Source of the DNA: Moorena sp. SS36440bin_2
GTDB lineage: Bacteria; Cyanobacteriota; Cyanobacteriia; Cyanobacteriales; Coleofasciculaceae
Reading direction: 5' to 3'
Assembly: GCA_011524395.1 (NCBI GenBank)
Contig: WTKN01000087.1
Span: 1 to 40,987, forward strand
Length of the DNA stretch: 40,987 bases
Numbering within the stretch: the first letter of the stretch is position 1; every line of letters starts with the position of its first letter. The notes under the pieces were generated by a model. It had not been told where the DNA came from, ran no database searches, and worked only from the letters and a program-made list of their open reading frames with translations. The position numbers and the translations under genes are program-made. Below, piece after piece: positions 1-9,160 of the stretch.

Positions 1-25
1 TCTCCCCATCTCCCCATCTCCCCAC
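1..25. repeat. Short tandem repeat at window edge
   Basis: An 8-base unit, tccccatc, is repeated about three times at the left edge. It lies just downstream of the stop of the first glycosyltransferase and is probably the end of a longer array cut by the window. Confidence 0.6.
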
Positions 26-32
26 ACTTTGA

Positions 33-1112
33 TTATGGGCATTCAACCGGACTTGATATCAGAAGCTGATGATAAACAGCAGTAATCTTCTCCACCATCG
101 TGGTGAGGGTTAGATCCTCAATGTTTTGCTGTGCTGCACGTCTTAATCTATCTTGTTCAGACGGACTAGCCAGAAGCATCTCGATCTGATCTGCCAGTGC
201 GATCGCATTTTTAGGAGGAACTAGCACTCCTGCCTTACCGTAATCTAGTGCTTCGGGAACACCATCCACGCTAGTAGCAACAATCGGGCAACCCACCTGT
301 CGTGCTTCCATCAAAACCAGAGGGAAAGACTCACGGTGTGAAGCCAGGACAAAAACATCCGCTGCCATCATGTAAGCTTGGGGATTTTTCTGAAAACCCT
401 CGAAGTGTATACGATCAGCAACTGACGATGCCGCAGCTTGAGTTTCAAACATTTGACGGTCGGGACCATCTCCCACTAAGTACAAATGTGCCTTAGGACA
501 ACTCTTAGCAACCTGCTCAAAAGCGCTAATTAACTCAGTAATTCCCTTACGTCGGTTCATGCCAGCTACCGTGACAATAGCCGGATGTTCCAAAGCTTTA
601 GGAGTGCAGCTTTCTATTGCAGGTAATCGGGGACTACCTAGAGTGCGATTCTTGATCACAGGCATTTTCCCCATGGGAATACCCCGCTTAGACATCGACG
701 TTGCTACCGCATCACTCACAGAAATCACCCGTTCAGCCAATCCCATCACTACTGAGCTACGTTGGTAAACATTGTGAATATGGGATACTAGCTTATATTT
801 TGCTGAACCCCGTAGGAACCGAGCTAGGACTACTCCCGTCATCATGTGTCCATGGACAATATCTGGCTGAAATTCTGCGATTATCCCTCGATAACGCCCA
901 GCAGCCTTGAGCAGATGCAACGGTTTTCGGGTCTGATCCAGTTCAAAGTGAGTGACGCCATAAGCGCTTAGCAATGTTTCATATGTCCCGCCAGCAGAGG
1001 CAATACAAACCTCATGACCCGCTTTCGCTTGCTCACAGGCAACGTCAATCGCTACATTGACAATACCATTACCAGTTTGTTTAATATGGTTTAAGATATG
1101 GAGTATACGCAT
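33..1112 (-). CDS. Glycosyltransferase family 4
   Basis: Probable retaining GT-B glycosyltransferase that adds a sugar to a lipid-linked polysaccharide intermediate at the cytoplasmic membrane. The N-terminal half has the usual acceptor-domain pattern, including 'PDIVHGHM'. The C-terminal half has a GT4 nucleotide-sugar domain with 'VAGMNRRKGITELISAF', 'LVGDGP' and the E-x7-E motif in 'ESFPLVLMEA'. I chose the ATG at 1112 because the codon one position further upstream is TTG and a GGGAGA Shine-Dalgarno-like sequence lies just upstream. It is the last gene of the exopolysaccharide run visible here. Donor and acceptor cannot be read from the sequence. Confidence 0.9.
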   Translation of the reverse strand: MRILHILNHIKQTGNGIVNVAIDVACEQAKAGHEVCIASAGGTYETLLSAYGVTHFELDQTRKPLHLLKAAGRYRGIIAEFQPDIVHGHMMTGVVLARFLRGSAKYKLVSHIHNVYQRSSVVMGLAERVISVSDAVATSMSKRGIPMGKMPVIKNRTLGSPRLPAIESCTPKALEHPAIVTVAGMNRRKGITELISAFEQVAKSCPKAHLYLVGDGPDRQMFETQAAASSVADRIHFEGFQKNPQAYMMAADVFVLASHRESFPLVLMEARQVGCPIVATSVDGVPEALDYGKAGVLVPPKNAIALADQIEMLLASPSEQDRLRRAAQQNIEDLTLTTMVEKITAVYHQLLISSPVECP

Positions 1113-1246
1113 CAAACATCTCCCAAAAAGGAAAGCACCGCCATATTTGACCGATAAGTTAATTTATAAGTTAGTTAGGAATTGGTAGTTGAAACATCCG
1201 GCTGTTCCTCCGGCTGTTCCTTTCCATCTCCTACTTCTGTTATTCT

Positions 1247-2716
1247 TCAGTCAGTGCCATTGATCAGAAAATTTTCATAATTCTTATCTTTAGCAGTCTT
1301 CACTTCAGCAATACTTTCCATTTCAGAAGAAAGCTTATTTTGATGCTGGTGATACTTATGTGCTGCCATCGTTAGACCCAAAAATCCCCAAATATAACAT
1401 CCCCCGACACCAAGCATGGCGCTACCAATCGGTAGCCCGAGTAAATTACTCAAACCAATAGCACGAGCAGTACTCATGAAAGAATCACGGCGAATCTCAG
1501 GATATTGAAACACACTATATACCAGCAGGAGCAATCCACACATATATGGGAGAGTTCCAAACCAGCCTAATGTAAAAAACATATCTAAAATGCCACTGTC
1601 AATCACAACGCTTCGGATTTCCCCTTGTTCGATAGTGAATGTATTTCCAATCCCATTACCTAAAGCCATAGAAAGAGCTTTGCCAAGACTCTCTTCATAG
1701 ATTTGTTGTCTAACTTCCGCACTGTGATCATTTCCAAGGTCAGAAAATGTTGCCAAACGACTACCAATTACCTCCGAGAATGGCTCAATAGTGGTTAACG
1801 GCACGATACACATTGCCATGACCAGGATAGAAATAATTATCCGCATCTGGATTTTGGGTTTGAGTGAACTGGTCAGAGAAGCTAGTCCAAAGAACCAGCT
1901 TGCCCACATCGTCCGTGATAACGTTAGTAGAAAAGACAAATAACCAGCTATGGAAGCAGGAATACGTAAAGGACTATTATTATTAAATAACAACAGTAAA
2001 CCCACCATCATGGTTGCGGCAAACGGTCCAGTGGAATTCATCGTGCTCCACAAACGAATACCAAACGGTTCGGGATTCCCCATCGAGAACATTCTGGCGT
2101 TGATCAGCCAAAATCGATCCCACTCCGGTGCGATCACATATTGCACTATGCCATAGACTCCCATCACCAATACACCCCAGAGGAATGTGTTTTGAATGTT
2201 TTGGCGATAGCGAGGATAATCTCGCCAATTTATAAAAAAGTAGAAACCTAAAAGAATCGGGGTGAACCAGTCGATCAGTCCTCGAATCGCGAAAATAGGA
2301 GTGCTTTTAATCAGACCAATTATAAAGCCATACAAAATACTGGTGAATCCCAAAATAAAAGGCAAACCCCCCTGTTTATAGGCTCTAGGAAGGTATTTTA
2401 GAAAGGTATCCACAGTAATCCATGTCACTATAGGCGCTACTAGTAATACTGGACTCGGATTAACCCAGTTACTGCGATAGTCAATTAAACGACGAACCAA
2501 CGGCATCAGAAACCATAGCCACCACATAAAACCTAAATAGAGGACAGGATACCGTCGATACAGAAAAAGGCCCACGGCAAACCCTACCACAGGTAAGAGA
2601 ATACGCAGAATGCTGCCAGCACCAGCAATAATGCCGAGTATTGTAATGACAACAAATAACAGGATGGCTGCCCAAGCAGGGGCTGGTTCTAGTTTGATAG
2701 GAATTCCTTTTGTCAT
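1247..2716 (-). CDS. Wzy-like polysaccharide polymerase / O-antigen ligase family membrane protein
   Basis: Integral membrane protein of 489 residues with roughly ten to twelve hydrophobic segments. The first covers about residues 14-50, followed by a pattern of paired helices and large periplasmic loops. The stretch 'LSFLLTLSRTMWASW' near the middle resembles the conserved region of the O-antigen ligase/Wzy (PF04932) superfamily, where an Arg in an S-R motif is common. Its place among glycosyltransferases and a Wzc homologue favours polymerisation of repeat units over lipid-A ligation. The C-terminal 35 residues are charged and probably cytoplasmic. Wzy and WaaL cannot be separated by sequence alone; the polymerase role is inferred from context. 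Confidence 0.8.
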   Translation of the reverse strand: MTKGIPIKLEPAPAWAAILLFVVITILGIIAGAGSILRILLPVVGFAVGLFLYRRYPVLYLGFMWWLWFLMPLVRRLIDYRSNWVNPSPVLLVAPIVTWITVDTFLKYLPRAYKQGGLPFILGFTSILYGFIIGLIKSTPIFAIRGLIDWFTPILLGFYFFINWRDYPRYRQNIQNTFLWGVLVMGVYGIVQYVIAPEWDRFWLINARMFSMGNPEPFGIRLWSTMNSTGPFAATMMVGLLLLFNNNSPLRIPASIAGYLSFLLTLSRTMWASWFFGLASLTSSLKPKIQMRIIISILVMAMCIVPLTTIEPFSEVIGSRLATFSDLGNDHSAEVRQQIYEESLGKALSMALGNGIGNTFTIEQGEIRSVVIDSGILDMFFTLGWFGTLPYMCGLLLLVYSVFQYPEIRRDSFMSTARAIGLSNLLGLPIGSAMLGVGGCYIWGFLGLTMAAHKYHQHQNKLSSEMESIAEVKTAKDKNYENFLINGTD

Positions 2717-2771
2717 TAGGTGTTAGGGATTAGATACACAGCAGTTCTCAAGTGGGTGAGGTGAAAAGTCC

Positions 2772-2817
2772 TAGGTTTTAGGTTTTAGGTTTTAGGTTTT
2801 AGGTTTTAGGTTTTAGG
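2772..2817. repeat. Tandem heptamer array (TAGGTTT)
   Basis: About six and a half head-to-tail copies of the 7-base unit TAGGTTT. This matches the short tandemly repeated repetitive (STRR) class known from filamentous cyanobacteria. Confidence 0.9.
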
Positions 2818-2821
2818 GAGT

Positions 2822-2877
2822 AGGCAAGAGGCAAGAGGCAAGAGGCAAGAGGCAAGAGGCAAGAGGCAAGAGGCAAG
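2822..2877. repeat. Tandem heptamer array (AGGCAAG), eight copies
   Basis: Eight perfect head-to-tail copies of AGGCAAG, starting four bases after the previous array. The same or a one-base variant unit (AGGCAAA) recurs at 6350-6380, 24430-24457 and around 38635-38817. Confidence 0.95.
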
Positions 2878-3038
2878 AAATTATCTAGTAATTTTTGGTA
2901 ATCAAAATAAAATTTATACTTTTTGTAAATGCATTTTTAAATGCTATATCTGATAGATTATAGATTAGTTAGTAATTAGTAGAGATTAGTTAGTATAGCG
3001 TTTATTATTAACCCCAAACCTTTCAACCATTCCTTTTG

Positions 3039-3971
3039 CTAGCCTAAGCACTTTTTCCAGCTCAACCAACCTTGCCAACGTCCACGCAAAGAAGCAAGGC
3101 ACTTTTGTCCTGCTAAAAGTCCTTCCTTGGGGAAAGACCGTAAACATTGTAGGAAACCGGGTTTAATTTGCGTTCCGACCAATGTTGACCAAACTATAAA
3201 TATAATCCGTTGTAGAACAGGGAAGTAATCTAACAAAACGATAGTTTCATTATGTGCCGCATTAATCAGGGCAGTATCGCTAAAAACAATGCCTCGCTGA
3301 TCCTCATCAAAACGCTGTGCTGGATAGTGGTCTACTGCTACCCCTGGGTCATAAATTAGCTTCCAACCTGCTTTTCTTAGGGCTAGACTAAACCCCAGAT
3401 CATTATGGACTTGAGCTCCCGTCCCTCGCAGACGCTGATCAAAGCGCAAGCCGGATATAGCAGTCCGTCGATAGCTCATGTTAGCTCCTTTCAGGATATC
3501 CACCTCCCGAGGTAAACCTACCCCGAGGTGGTGATTACCAATCACCCGTCCATACCATTGCACTCGACCCACTCGTTCTCTAGCGCCATTTTCCAGGTAG
3601 TTACCCAGATGTACCCAATCCCTTCCACCGACACCCCCGATCTGGTGATCTGACAGAAAGTGAGTTTCAATATCAGCTAACCAATTGCCACGGGGAGCAG
3701 CATCATCATCGGTAATCGCAATAATATCTCCGTGTGCACTATCAAGACCTGCATTGAGAGCAGCTACTTGCCCCGGAATACTTAATGTCACAGGACGTAT
3801 GGGTAAAAGCTCAGGGTTGAATGCTTCAAGAAACGCCCAAGTTTCAGCATCAGTATCCCGTACAATCACCAAGACCTCATCCGCTGGTCGAGTTTGCTTC
3901 TCCAGAGCCTCTAAACACCGTTCTAAGTCTTTTGGACGGCGATAGGTGGGGACTATAACAGTGATTCTCAT
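3039..3971 (-). CDS. Glycosyltransferase family 2
   Basis: Inverting GT-A glycosyltransferase of 310 residues. The N-terminus 'ITVIVPTYRRPKDLERCLEAL' is the typical GT2 start. The metal/nucleotide-binding acidic motif is 'ITDDDAAPRGNWL' at about residues 85-98. A downstream region with 'LKGANMSYRRTAI' and 'GTGAQVHNDLGFSLALRKAGW' matches the acceptor-side part of GT2 enzymes that extend polysaccharides. The C-terminal 60 residues contain a hydrophobic stretch that may associate with the membrane. It uses an ATG start. It is separated from the next upstream gene by a strong palindrome (4109-4166), so co-transcription with that gene is uncertain. The sugar specificity is unknown. Confidence 0.9.
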   Translation of the reverse strand: MRITVIVPTYRRPKDLERCLEALEKQTRPADEVLVIVRDTDAETWAFLEAFNPELLPIRPVTLSIPGQVAALNAGLDSAHGDIIAITDDDAAPRGNWLADIETHFLSDHQIGGVGGRDWVHLGNYLENGARERVGRVQWYGRVIGNHHLGVGLPREVDILKGANMSYRRTAISGLRFDQRLRGTGAQVHNDLGFSLALRKAGWKLIYDPGVAVDHYPAQRFDEDQRGIVFSDTALINAAHNETIVLLDYFPVLQRIIFIVWSTLVGTQIKPGFLQCLRSFPKEGLLAGQKCLASLRGRWQGWLSWKKCLG

Positions 3972-4108
3972 TTATTCTACTGTGGAGTTAGGTTAAAGGT
4001 TGGAAGGTTGAAAGTTGGAAGGTTGAACGCGCACGCGTGGCCAAAGGCCAAGGTTGGAAGGTTGAACGCGATGAACGTTCGCGTAGCGTCGGCTCTGCCG
4101 AGAGTCCC

Positions 4109-4166
4109 GCATTCAGCCTTCAGGCGTGAGCCTTTAGCTGACGGCTAACGCCTGAAGGCTGAATGC
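4109..4166. repeat. Perfect 19-bp inverted repeat, possible intercistronic hairpin
   Basis: Arms 4109-4127 and 4148-4166 are exact reverse complements over 19 bases, separated by a 20-base loop that itself contains TAGC...GCTA. It lies between two GT2 genes transcribed on the minus strand. No T-run follows, so it is more likely a mobile palindromic repeat or an mRNA-stabilising hairpin than an intrinsic terminator. Confidence 0.85.
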
Positions 4167-4191
4167 TTACGAATTTAGAATGCAGAATGTA

Positions 4192-4222
4192 AAATTCTAA
4201 ATTCTAAATTCTAAATTCTAAA
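4192..4222. repeat. Tandem heptamer array (AAATTCT)
   Basis: Four and a half copies of AAATTCT, directly after the stop codon of the minus-strand GT2 gene at 4230. Confidence 0.85.
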
Positions 4223-4229
4223 CAGATTA

Positions 4230-5255
4230 CTATCCTGCTGTTTGAGACCGTAAATAATTCTGTAGAGTACTTAACCACCCTTTCACCATACCTTTCAAGC
4301 GTAATTCCATAGAAATTGTCCATTCAAAGACAGCACGAAAGCCCAATTTCGATAAGAACATGCGAAATCGCAAAGCTGGTGAATCTCCTAACTCTTTCAA
4401 TAGAGCAATCAGCTCGGTGCGTTCTACATCATTGAAGAGTGGACGATAACAGTATGCTGTGTGTCTTAAGGCCAGTTTACGACGCTGGTTTTCAATCACC
4501 TTTGTATCCCAACCCCGTCGCTTAAAACCAGGCAATATACTGTCTTCAAAAACCCGAATACATCCTTTTAATTCAATGTTTTTGCGCTTAGGACGTAGAT
4601 TTTTAGCATCAGTCCAAACCCGATAACAAGCTAATATTTCATTGGCATAAACGTTTCCATAACCTGCATCTGCCATTCTGACCCACATGTTATAGTCCTG
4701 TGCAAAATCGGGACTATCTTCATAAAACCTAACTGCTGGCAACGCTTCAGCCCGAAACATAGCAATATTCGCAGCTACTTTTACCCCAAAAACTGCGGCT
4801 CGTAGTGAGTCGTCTGCACTCTGAAACTCGTGCTGTCTTGCAATACGTCGCACAGCTCGATTGTTACTGCGTTCATCAATTTCCTGCACAGCACTATGGG
4901 CATAACCCGCCTCTGGATGCTTTTCTAGCAGGGGTAGTAACGTTTCTACATAGTTGGGTAACAGGGCATCATCTGAATCCAAACGAACAATAAATTCAGT
5001 GTTTGGCTGTTTCAAAACCCAATTGTTGTTAGCGGCCATACCTAGGTTTTTAGGCTGCCGATAGTACCGTACTTGAGGAAACTGCTGGCATAGTTGTGCC
5101 ATAACCTCAGGGGTTTCATCAGTGCTAGCGTCGTCTGACACCCAAACTTCCACATTGGGATAGGTTTGAGCACAGGCGCTACCCACTGACTCCCATAAGT
5201 ACTGGGCTTGATTATAGGTAGGAATGCAAATAGCAACTGCTTTTATGTCCTGCAT
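4230..5255 (-). CDS. Glycosyltransferase family 2
   Basis: GT-A fold glycosyltransferase of 341 residues. It begins 'VAICIPTYNQAQYLWESVGSA' and has 'VWVSDDASTDETPEV' (nucleotide-binding Asp pair) and the DxD-type motif 'VRLDSDDALLPNYVE' near residues 92-106. The C-terminal third is basic and helical, with no recognised domain. The start is the ATG at 5255. Probable cytoplasmic-face enzyme of exopolysaccharide repeat-unit assembly. It sits between a methyltransferase gene and another GT2 gene on the same strand, with gaps of about 145 and 260 bases, so it may be part of a loosely spaced transcription unit. Substrate unknown. Confidence 0.9.
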   Translation of the reverse strand: MQDIKAVAICIPTYNQAQYLWESVGSACAQTYPNVEVWVSDDASTDETPEVMAQLCQQFPQVRYYRQPKNLGMAANNNWVLKQPNTEFIVRLDSDDALLPNYVETLLPLLEKHPEAGYAHSAVQEIDERSNNRAVRRIARQHEFQSADDSLRAAVFGVKVAANIAMFRAEALPAVRFYEDSPDFAQDYNMWVRMADAGYGNVYANEILACYRVWTDAKNLRPKRKNIELKGCIRVFEDSILPGFKRRGWDTKVIENQRRKLALRHTAYCYRPLFNDVERTELIALLKELGDSPALRFRMFLSKLGFRAVFEWTISMELRLKGMVKGWLSTLQNYLRSQTAG

Positions 5256-5399
5256 CAGGAGTAGTTCCTTTATACGAAAGTTATGTTAAAATCAAATAAC
5301 CGTAAGAACTGTTGAATTTTCCTTCGTCAAGAGTGCTAGTTTTTTATTCAACAGCAACAAATAGCGATCCGGTCAGTTTACCAAAAAAGCTCTATAGGG

Positions 5400-6305
5400 T
5401 TATTTCTTGACTAAAAAATTTTTAACAAATTGTTTCAATAGTCCTGATTTACCAGACAAATACTCTACTATCACCTTTTTATCTTGCCAGAGAATAAAAT
5501 AATCCCTTAAAGACCACTTATCGACCTTGGTAAATTCCATAGGCTTAAAGATTGAACCATACCAAGTAAGCACCATGCCGTTTTTCAAAAACATGAAGGG
5601 ACTTTGGCCTTTAAATTTTCGATTTGACTCTAAATGAGTTGGGTGTCTACCGGTAACATCACCATAAGCATCGGTGATCAGTGCAATACCTTCTGTTTTT
5701 AACATGGAGCGTATATTAGCAATGGCGATCCATGGCTCAGTAATGTGTTCGAGAACATCGAAAGAAATCACAACATCGTACTGATTATCCAAACAGGCTT
5801 CATAGCTAGGAATCAGGCTGATGCCATTGTCTAACAAGCCATAATGTTTAAATCGATTGGTGACAAAATCATAGGTTTTACTGCCTGGAAAGTCGCAGTA
5901 CTCAACTTGACAACCATTCATCCCTAAGTAGATAGAGTCATTCCCTGTACCATCACCCAGTAATAAAATTTTTAAATCATCAGTTGTCTTCCCTTTCTGT
6001 GAAGCATACTTCTGAATTCTTTCTAGGGTTATTTCTATCAAGTGCTTTCGTCCAGGTCTAGCCCAAAAAACCATTGTTTCAAATATGAAGCCATACCCAT
6101 TTTTATAAAGAGCCTCCATATTGGAATCATAGTGGTGAGGGGTAACTCCAAAGTTTTGGGCATCTTGACACACATTCCAGCCTAGTTGCAGCGCTTCCTG
6201 CCAGACTCGATGGTTTACCTCGTCTCTCGGCAGCTCAGTAAAGGTAATAATTTCATCAACAATAGATTCGAGTTCAGTGGGAATTTTAATTAGTAGGTTA
6301 GACAT
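5400..6305 (-). CDS. Class I SAM-dependent methyltransferase
   Basis: Protein of 301 residues with a Rossmann-type methyltransferase core. Motif I is 'LKILLLGDGTGND' at about residues 111-123 and the motif IV region is 'YDVVISFDVLEHI' at about 176-188. The loop after it, 'SMLKTEGIALITDAYGD', fits methyltransferase-11/12-like families. The N-terminal 110 residues are mixed helical and may hold the acceptor site. Inside the glycosyltransferase run, the most economical role is O- or C-methylation of a sugar in the exopolysaccharide. That is inference from position; the acceptor cannot be deduced. Confidence 0.8.
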   Translation of the reverse strand: MSNLLIKIPTELESIVDEIITFTELPRDEVNHRVWQEALQLGWNVCQDAQNFGVTPHHYDSNMEALYKNGYGFIFETMVFWARPGRKHLIEITLERIQKYASQKGKTTDDLKILLLGDGTGNDSIYLGMNGCQVEYCDFPGSKTYDFVTNRFKHYGLLDNGISLIPSYEACLDNQYDVVISFDVLEHITEPWIAIANIRSMLKTEGIALITDAYGDVTGRHPTHLESNRKFKGQSPFMFLKNGMVLTWYGSIFKPMEFTKVDKWSLRDYFILWQDKKVIVEYLSGKSGLLKQFVKNFLVKK

Positions 6306-6349
6306 AACTAGTTATAGCGTTTGTATTTGAGTTGTGAATATACTTCCTA

Positions 6350-6380
6350 AGGCAAGAGGCAAGAGGCAAGAGGCAAGAGG
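6350..6380. repeat. Tandem heptamer array (AGGCAAG)
   Basis: Four copies of the same heptamer as at 2822-2877. Confidence 0.9.
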
Positions 6381-6520
6381 TATGCATGCAAGATGGTAAA
6401 ATGAACCAGAGTTTTATTGGACAGTAAACAGTCAAGAGTAAACAGTCAAAAAAAAACCGATTAATTACAATAGGTATCCGTGTAGTAATTGTGATAATTT
6501 TTATTCCCTGTTCCCGTCTT

Positions 6521-6566
6521 GATGCAGTCGCTCATGGGGGAAACCCCCAAGACCGCGCTGCATCGC
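6521..6566. repeat. Dispersed palindromic repeat, copy A
   Basis: Element bounded by gatgcag and ctgcatc with a GGGGGaaaCCCCC core. Related copies lie at 31894-31941, 38186-38232 and (partial and rearranged) 40911-40963. It can fold into a long imperfect hairpin. Confidence 0.8.
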
Positions 6567-6616
6567 TGTTCCCTATTCCCTATTCCCTGTTCCCTTTGGA
6601 AAATATGAAATGTAGA

Positions 6617-7738
6617 CTACTTGATCACTTTTTCAAATAAATCCACATAGCTTTGTGCCATCTTTTCCCAACTGTATTGGGCGGCTATCATTGGTGCAGC
6701 TTGGCTCATCTGTTTCCTTTTTTCAGGATTACTAACCAGAAGGCTTAGCTCCTTTGCCAAAGCCTGGGTATCGTTGGGGTCAGACAAGACCACTCCGCAG
6801 GCTGGAGTAACCAATTCAGCCCCCCCGGCTGTGCTGGCAGTAATGACTGGTAAACCTGAAGCCATTGCTTCTAAGAGCACTAGTGTGCAGGCTTCATAGC
6901 GGGATGGAAAGACAAATAAATCTACGGCTCGCATGATCTCAGGGAGGTCACGTCGGTACCCGAGAAAATGTACCCGTTTACTCACATTTAGGCTTGCGGC
7001 TAGCTGAGGATAAGGACTACCTTCTGTGATGCCAGCAACAGCTAGATGTAACTCAGGAACTTGGACTAAGGCGTGCAGAATTGTATCCAAGTTCTTTCGA
7101 GGTGTTCGGATGTCTCCAGCAAAAAATGCTAAAGGGACTCCCTCAGGAAGACCCAATTGTTTGCGGTCAGCCACACCGGGATAAAATTCCTGTAAGTCAA
7201 CACCATTGACAATCACCCGAATGGATTCAGGGGGTACACCAATTTCTACTAATTCTTTCTTGACCTTTCCGGAAACTGCGACTACTACTTTTGCCTGACG
7301 GAAGGATTTTTTTTCCCAATAGGCATTCAAGGTTGTAACTAGTCGCTGATAAAGACCATACAAATCCCGACGCAGCCGAGAGGTATGGGCAGGCGATCGC
7401 AACCAAGAACTGTGGACAAAATGTACGGCATTCACATCTGAGCCAGCTCTGGTAATGGATCCGTTAACCTTTACTAAGTCCAGCTGACTACGGTGTTGAT
7501 TTAACCAATTGCCACTCCGCCAGGAAAAGACCAGATGACGAATTAGTGCTGTTGGCCACCTTTTAACTGGAATGAAAATCCAGTTTACCTGATTACTCTG
7601 CTGGAGTTCTGGGGCGACATTACTGGCTAATAAGGTGACCTGATGACCGCGACGAATGGCTTCTTTGGCGACTTCATAGTTGACTCGACCTTGGCCATCA
7701 TTTTTCATGACTTTGTGGGTAACGATACAGAGTTTCAT
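6617..7738 (-). CDS. Glycosyltransferase family 4
   Basis: GT-B glycosyltransferase of 373 residues. The N-terminal domain starts 'MKLCIVTHKVMKNDGQGRV', with the glycine-containing acceptor loop. The C-terminal domain has 'FFAGDIRTPRKNLDTILHAL' and the E-x7-E motif in 'RYEACTLVLLEAMASG'. The layout matches GT4 enzymes such as WbaZ/RfaG-type transferases. The start is the ATG at 7738. It belongs to the minus-strand exopolysaccharide run and probably extends the lipid-linked oligosaccharide at the inner face of the cytoplasmic membrane. Donor sugar not identifiable. The 230 bases upstream hold no repeat array, unlike most gaps here, and could contain a promoter, but none was clear. Confidence 0.9.
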   Translation of the reverse strand: MKLCIVTHKVMKNDGQGRVNYEVAKEAIRRGHQVTLLASNVAPELQQSNQVNWIFIPVKRWPTALIRHLVFSWRSGNWLNQHRSQLDLVKVNGSITRAGSDVNAVHFVHSSWLRSPAHTSRLRRDLYGLYQRLVTTLNAYWEKKSFRQAKVVVAVSGKVKKELVEIGVPPESIRVIVNGVDLQEFYPGVADRKQLGLPEGVPLAFFAGDIRTPRKNLDTILHALVQVPELHLAVAGITEGSPYPQLAASLNVSKRVHFLGYRRDLPEIMRAVDLFVFPSRYEACTLVLLEAMASGLPVITASTAGGAELVTPACGVVLSDPNDTQALAKELSLLVSNPEKRKQMSQAAPMIAAQYSWEKMAQSYVDLFEKVIK

Positions 7739-7968
7739 GAGTAGCTATCCTGTTAAAATTATCGAAAACTCTGACTAGTGCATCCTTTTTAAGGTATCCG
7801 TCAAAAAGAGTACAGAGCCTAACCAAATCAGGTGATCAGCAATATCGTAATAATCACGATTTTCTAGCCGTATAAATTACTCAAATATTTATAACTGTCC
7901 TAGGGAGTTATGAATAATTTATTTGATGTTTTATGGTTTCGAAATACTCAGCTTAATTCCTGAAATAC

Positions 7969-8997
7969 TTAATGTAATTTTGAATGTACTTTTGTCTGTT
8001 GGATAATTTCCCGTCTGGAAGATATCTCAAAAGGATTTGCTAATTGTTGAGGTATAATGCTGACCATGAGAGCTGCTACAGTTCGCAGACTGAAATTTTG
8101 ACTCAAGGCACGAAAAAGATAGGGGCGTGCTTCTGCTACCCGTCCATCCCGTATCAGCCCAATACCCATAGTTGTGTTTGCTTGTGCTAATTTCTGGGTA
8201 AAATAACTTCGATGCTTTTGTAATTGAGGATCTGCTAAAAAGTGTTCGTAGCAAAAAATACCAGATTTGCCTTTGCGGATCTGAGCCTTGGCGTTTCCAC
8301 TCCCACTCATATGGGTTTCAGATAACTCATGCACGCGATATCGAGTCAGTCTTTCTGGATAGTAGTACGCGCCATCACCACTGCGGCAAGCTAGATAGGT
8401 TAGGTAGTAATCCCAATAGACCCCCACTGACAACAGTTCATCCCAATTAACCTTGTCCCTGCGAATCACAGCAGAGGATGCAGGAGATACTGATCGGTCT
8501 ACTAGTCCGATAGTACAGAACGGCTGATATACTTCTGCTTTAAGTTGGTCACGCTTCCAAAGCCGGGTATGTGCTTCAGTAGTTGGATAATTAATTACGC
8601 CATCTGCGTCGATAATATAATGGTCGCAAAAAGCCACAACTACATTTGAATTCGCTTCTAGGGGAGAAACTAACTTTTCTAAAAAGTCTGGATTCCACAG
8701 GTCATCGTCATTGAGACTCGCTACATATTTTCCCTGAGCTTGTTTAAATGCGCCAGCAACATTGGGACCATTTCCTAAATTATTTGAGTTCCGACGGAAT
8801 CGGATCCGAGCATCTTGAAAAGACTCAATCATAGCTTGCGGATTCTCAGGGCTACAATCGTCAGAAACAATAATTTCAAGATTTTTGTAGGTCTGTTGGA
8901 GTACGCTTTCAACTGCTTGCTTGAGGTAGTTCAAGCGGTTATAGGTGGGGATGATAACACTGACTAGCGGCTCTTGCCCTTCTTGATGCTTTGACAT
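7969..8997 (-). CDS. Glycosyltransferase family 2
   Basis: GT-A glycosyltransferase of 342 residues. It has 'VSVIIPTYNRLNYLKQAVESV' at the N-terminus, then 'IIVSDDCSPENP' and the acidic motif 'VASLNDDDLWNPDFLEKLV' at about residues 92-110. The later part 'SVYWDYYLTYLACRSGDGAYY' style region resembles GT2 enzymes annotated as family A transferases in cyanobacterial exopolysaccharide loci. The start is the ATG at 8997. It lies downstream of the ABC exporter gene on the same strand. Donor and acceptor are unknown. Confidence 0.9.
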   Translation of the reverse strand: MSKHQEGQEPLVSVIIPTYNRLNYLKQAVESVLQQTYKNLEIIVSDDCSPENPQAMIESFQDARIRFRRNSNNLGNGPNVAGAFKQAQGKYVASLNDDDLWNPDFLEKLVSPLEANSNVVVAFCDHYIIDADGVINYPTTEAHTRLWKRDQLKAEVYQPFCTIGLVDRSVSPASSAVIRRDKVNWDELLSVGVYWDYYLTYLACRSGDGAYYYPERLTRYRVHELSETHMSGSGNAKAQIRKGKSGIFCYEHFLADPQLQKHRSYFTQKLAQANTTMGIGLIRDGRVAEARPYLFRALSQNFSLRTVAALMVSIIPQQLANPFEISSRREIIQQTKVHSKLH

Positions 8998-9160
8998 ATC
9001 CTTGTTATCTTGCCTCTGGTTATAATAAGGAATTAATTACTGTCAGCGACTGGCGTGGTTTCCCCCACTCGCTATTCCATTAAGAAGTGAGTAGATATCT
9101 TCTACAATGTGGTTGTTTGCAAATTTGGTGTTATAACAAACCAGCATTCGGTTTCATGAT

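Larger units (their letters stand above)
2717..3038. other. Intergenic spacer with heptamer repeats
   Basis: This 322-base gap has no plausible gene. It is mostly filled by two adjacent tandem heptamer arrays (2772-2817 and 2822-2877), followed by AT-rich sequence. No clear terminator or promoter could be recognised. Confidence 0.6.
6306..6616. other. Repeat-filled intergenic spacer
   Basis: No gene seen. It contains an AGGCAAG heptamer array at 6350-6380, a GGGGGaaaCCCCC palindromic repeat at 6521-6566 and a short run of 'ttccctattccc' repeats. Confidence 0.6.

Noticed and set aside
2772-2877. CRISPR array
   Set aside because: The repeats are 7 bases long with no spacers; this is a short tandem repeat array.
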